Shown here: piece after piece, positions 33,208-33,691 of the stretch | Numbering within the stretch: the first letter of the stretch is position 1 | How the letters are laid out: each line of letters opens with the position of its first letter | DNA from: Isohypsibius dastychi | Lineage: Eukaryota > Tardigrada > Eutardigrada > Parachela > Isohypsibiidae | DNA length: 33,691 nucleotides | Direction of reading: 5' to 3' | Assembly (NCBI GenBank): GCA_034696485.1 | Contig: JAQIWT010000119.1 | Coordinates: 1-33,691, forward strand | The notes under the pieces: generated by a model | The model's database searches: none | What the model was told of the DNA's origin: nothing | What the model saw: only the letters and a program-made list of their open reading frames with translations | Translations under genes and position numbers: made by a program

Positions 33208-33691
33208 TCAGACTCAAAGTTATTACATAATACATTGTGGACCCAGTTATTAATTGTCAATTAACTTGTTTCTGCCACTTGCCTGGTAACTGACTGTCCC
33301 CAACTGTTTACATGATATCAGTTCAGCGTAAATTTCTGAAATCCACTTCCCGATCAGATTTCATGGGCGTCGATTAATATGGTATCTGTACCATCCAAAT
33401 CATATCCACGAATGCTACAAGCACCTTTTCGAAAGCTTAGAAGCTCAGGCATCATCGCGGCTGAAGCGCCACAACATCTAAATGTCATTTGCACAAACCT
33501 GCCGTATCGCTTAAGGAAAAATAATCGTTTACTTGAAATCAGTACTAGTTACACCATGAATGGAATCGAAAACCCCTGAGAATGTCCCGAAACTTCAGTT
33601 CCTTCATGATCCAATATATAAGGACACCCTGTAATTCTGTGAATATGTTCGGTTGGGCTTGCGACCACGCTTTGGTCACTGAAGAAAAAAA
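33208..33691. other. Upstream flank at window end
   Basis: 484 bp upstream of the membrane-protein gene, ending at the window edge. A plus-strand frame at 33379-33579 is uncharacterised and could be an exon of a gene beyond the edge. I see nothing else. Confidence 0.3.

Overview
The window is nuclear DNA from a multicellular animal. Almost every gene is split by very short canonical introns (mostly 35-80 nt, many 50-57 nt), and the products are metazoan axoneme, dynein-assembly and spermatid proteins. Base composition is moderate, genes are dense and several small inverted-repeat transposons are present. I lean towards a flatworm or another compact invertebrate genome, but the sequence alone does not settle the clade. 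No tRNA, rRNA, CRISPR or prokaryotic feature was seen. Exon joins were worked out by hand from GT/AG sites and phase, and checked against remembered family architecture, not by alignment.

Layout. 1-3363 (+): 3' two-thirds of a DNAAF5/HEATR2-like HEAT-repeat dynein assembly factor, cut by the window edge. 3703-6003 (+): DRC10/IQCD-like subunit of the nexin-dynein regulatory complex. 6610-9166 (-): unrecognised membrane protein. 9660-11240 (-): divergent protein kinase with a DYS motif in place of DFG. 12070-16107 (-): 11-exon coiled-coil protein, possibly CCDC146-like. 16532-16744 (-): possible terminal exon. 17632-18491 (+): TPPP/p25alpha. 20590-21880 (-): unrecognised 404-residue protein. 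24599-27972 (+): BTB-BACK-Kelch protein of the KLHL10 type. 29417-31691 (+): EFHC2/EFHC1-like protein with three DM10 domains. 32382-33207 (-): unrecognised two-pass membrane protein.

At least five of about ten genes (DNAAF5, DRC10, TPPP, KLHL10, EFHC2), plus the coiled-coil gene if its assignment holds, belong to cilium or flagellum building or to sperm formation. DNAAF5 preassembles dynein arms in the cytoplasm, DRC10 sits in the nexin link, EFHC proteins are doublet-microtubule inner proteins, TPPP stabilises microtubules, and KLHL10 is a spermatid Cullin-3 adaptor. The unassigned kinase, coiled-coil and membrane proteins between them are reasonable candidates for the same tissue programme, but that is inference.

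Mobile DNA: two copies of one palindromic MITE, in introns of the two adjacent genes DNAAF5 and DRC10; a 531-bp TA-flanked element with CAGTA ends (pogo/Tigger-like) upstream of TPPP; and a foldback element with about 150-bp arms between KLHL10 and EFHC2.
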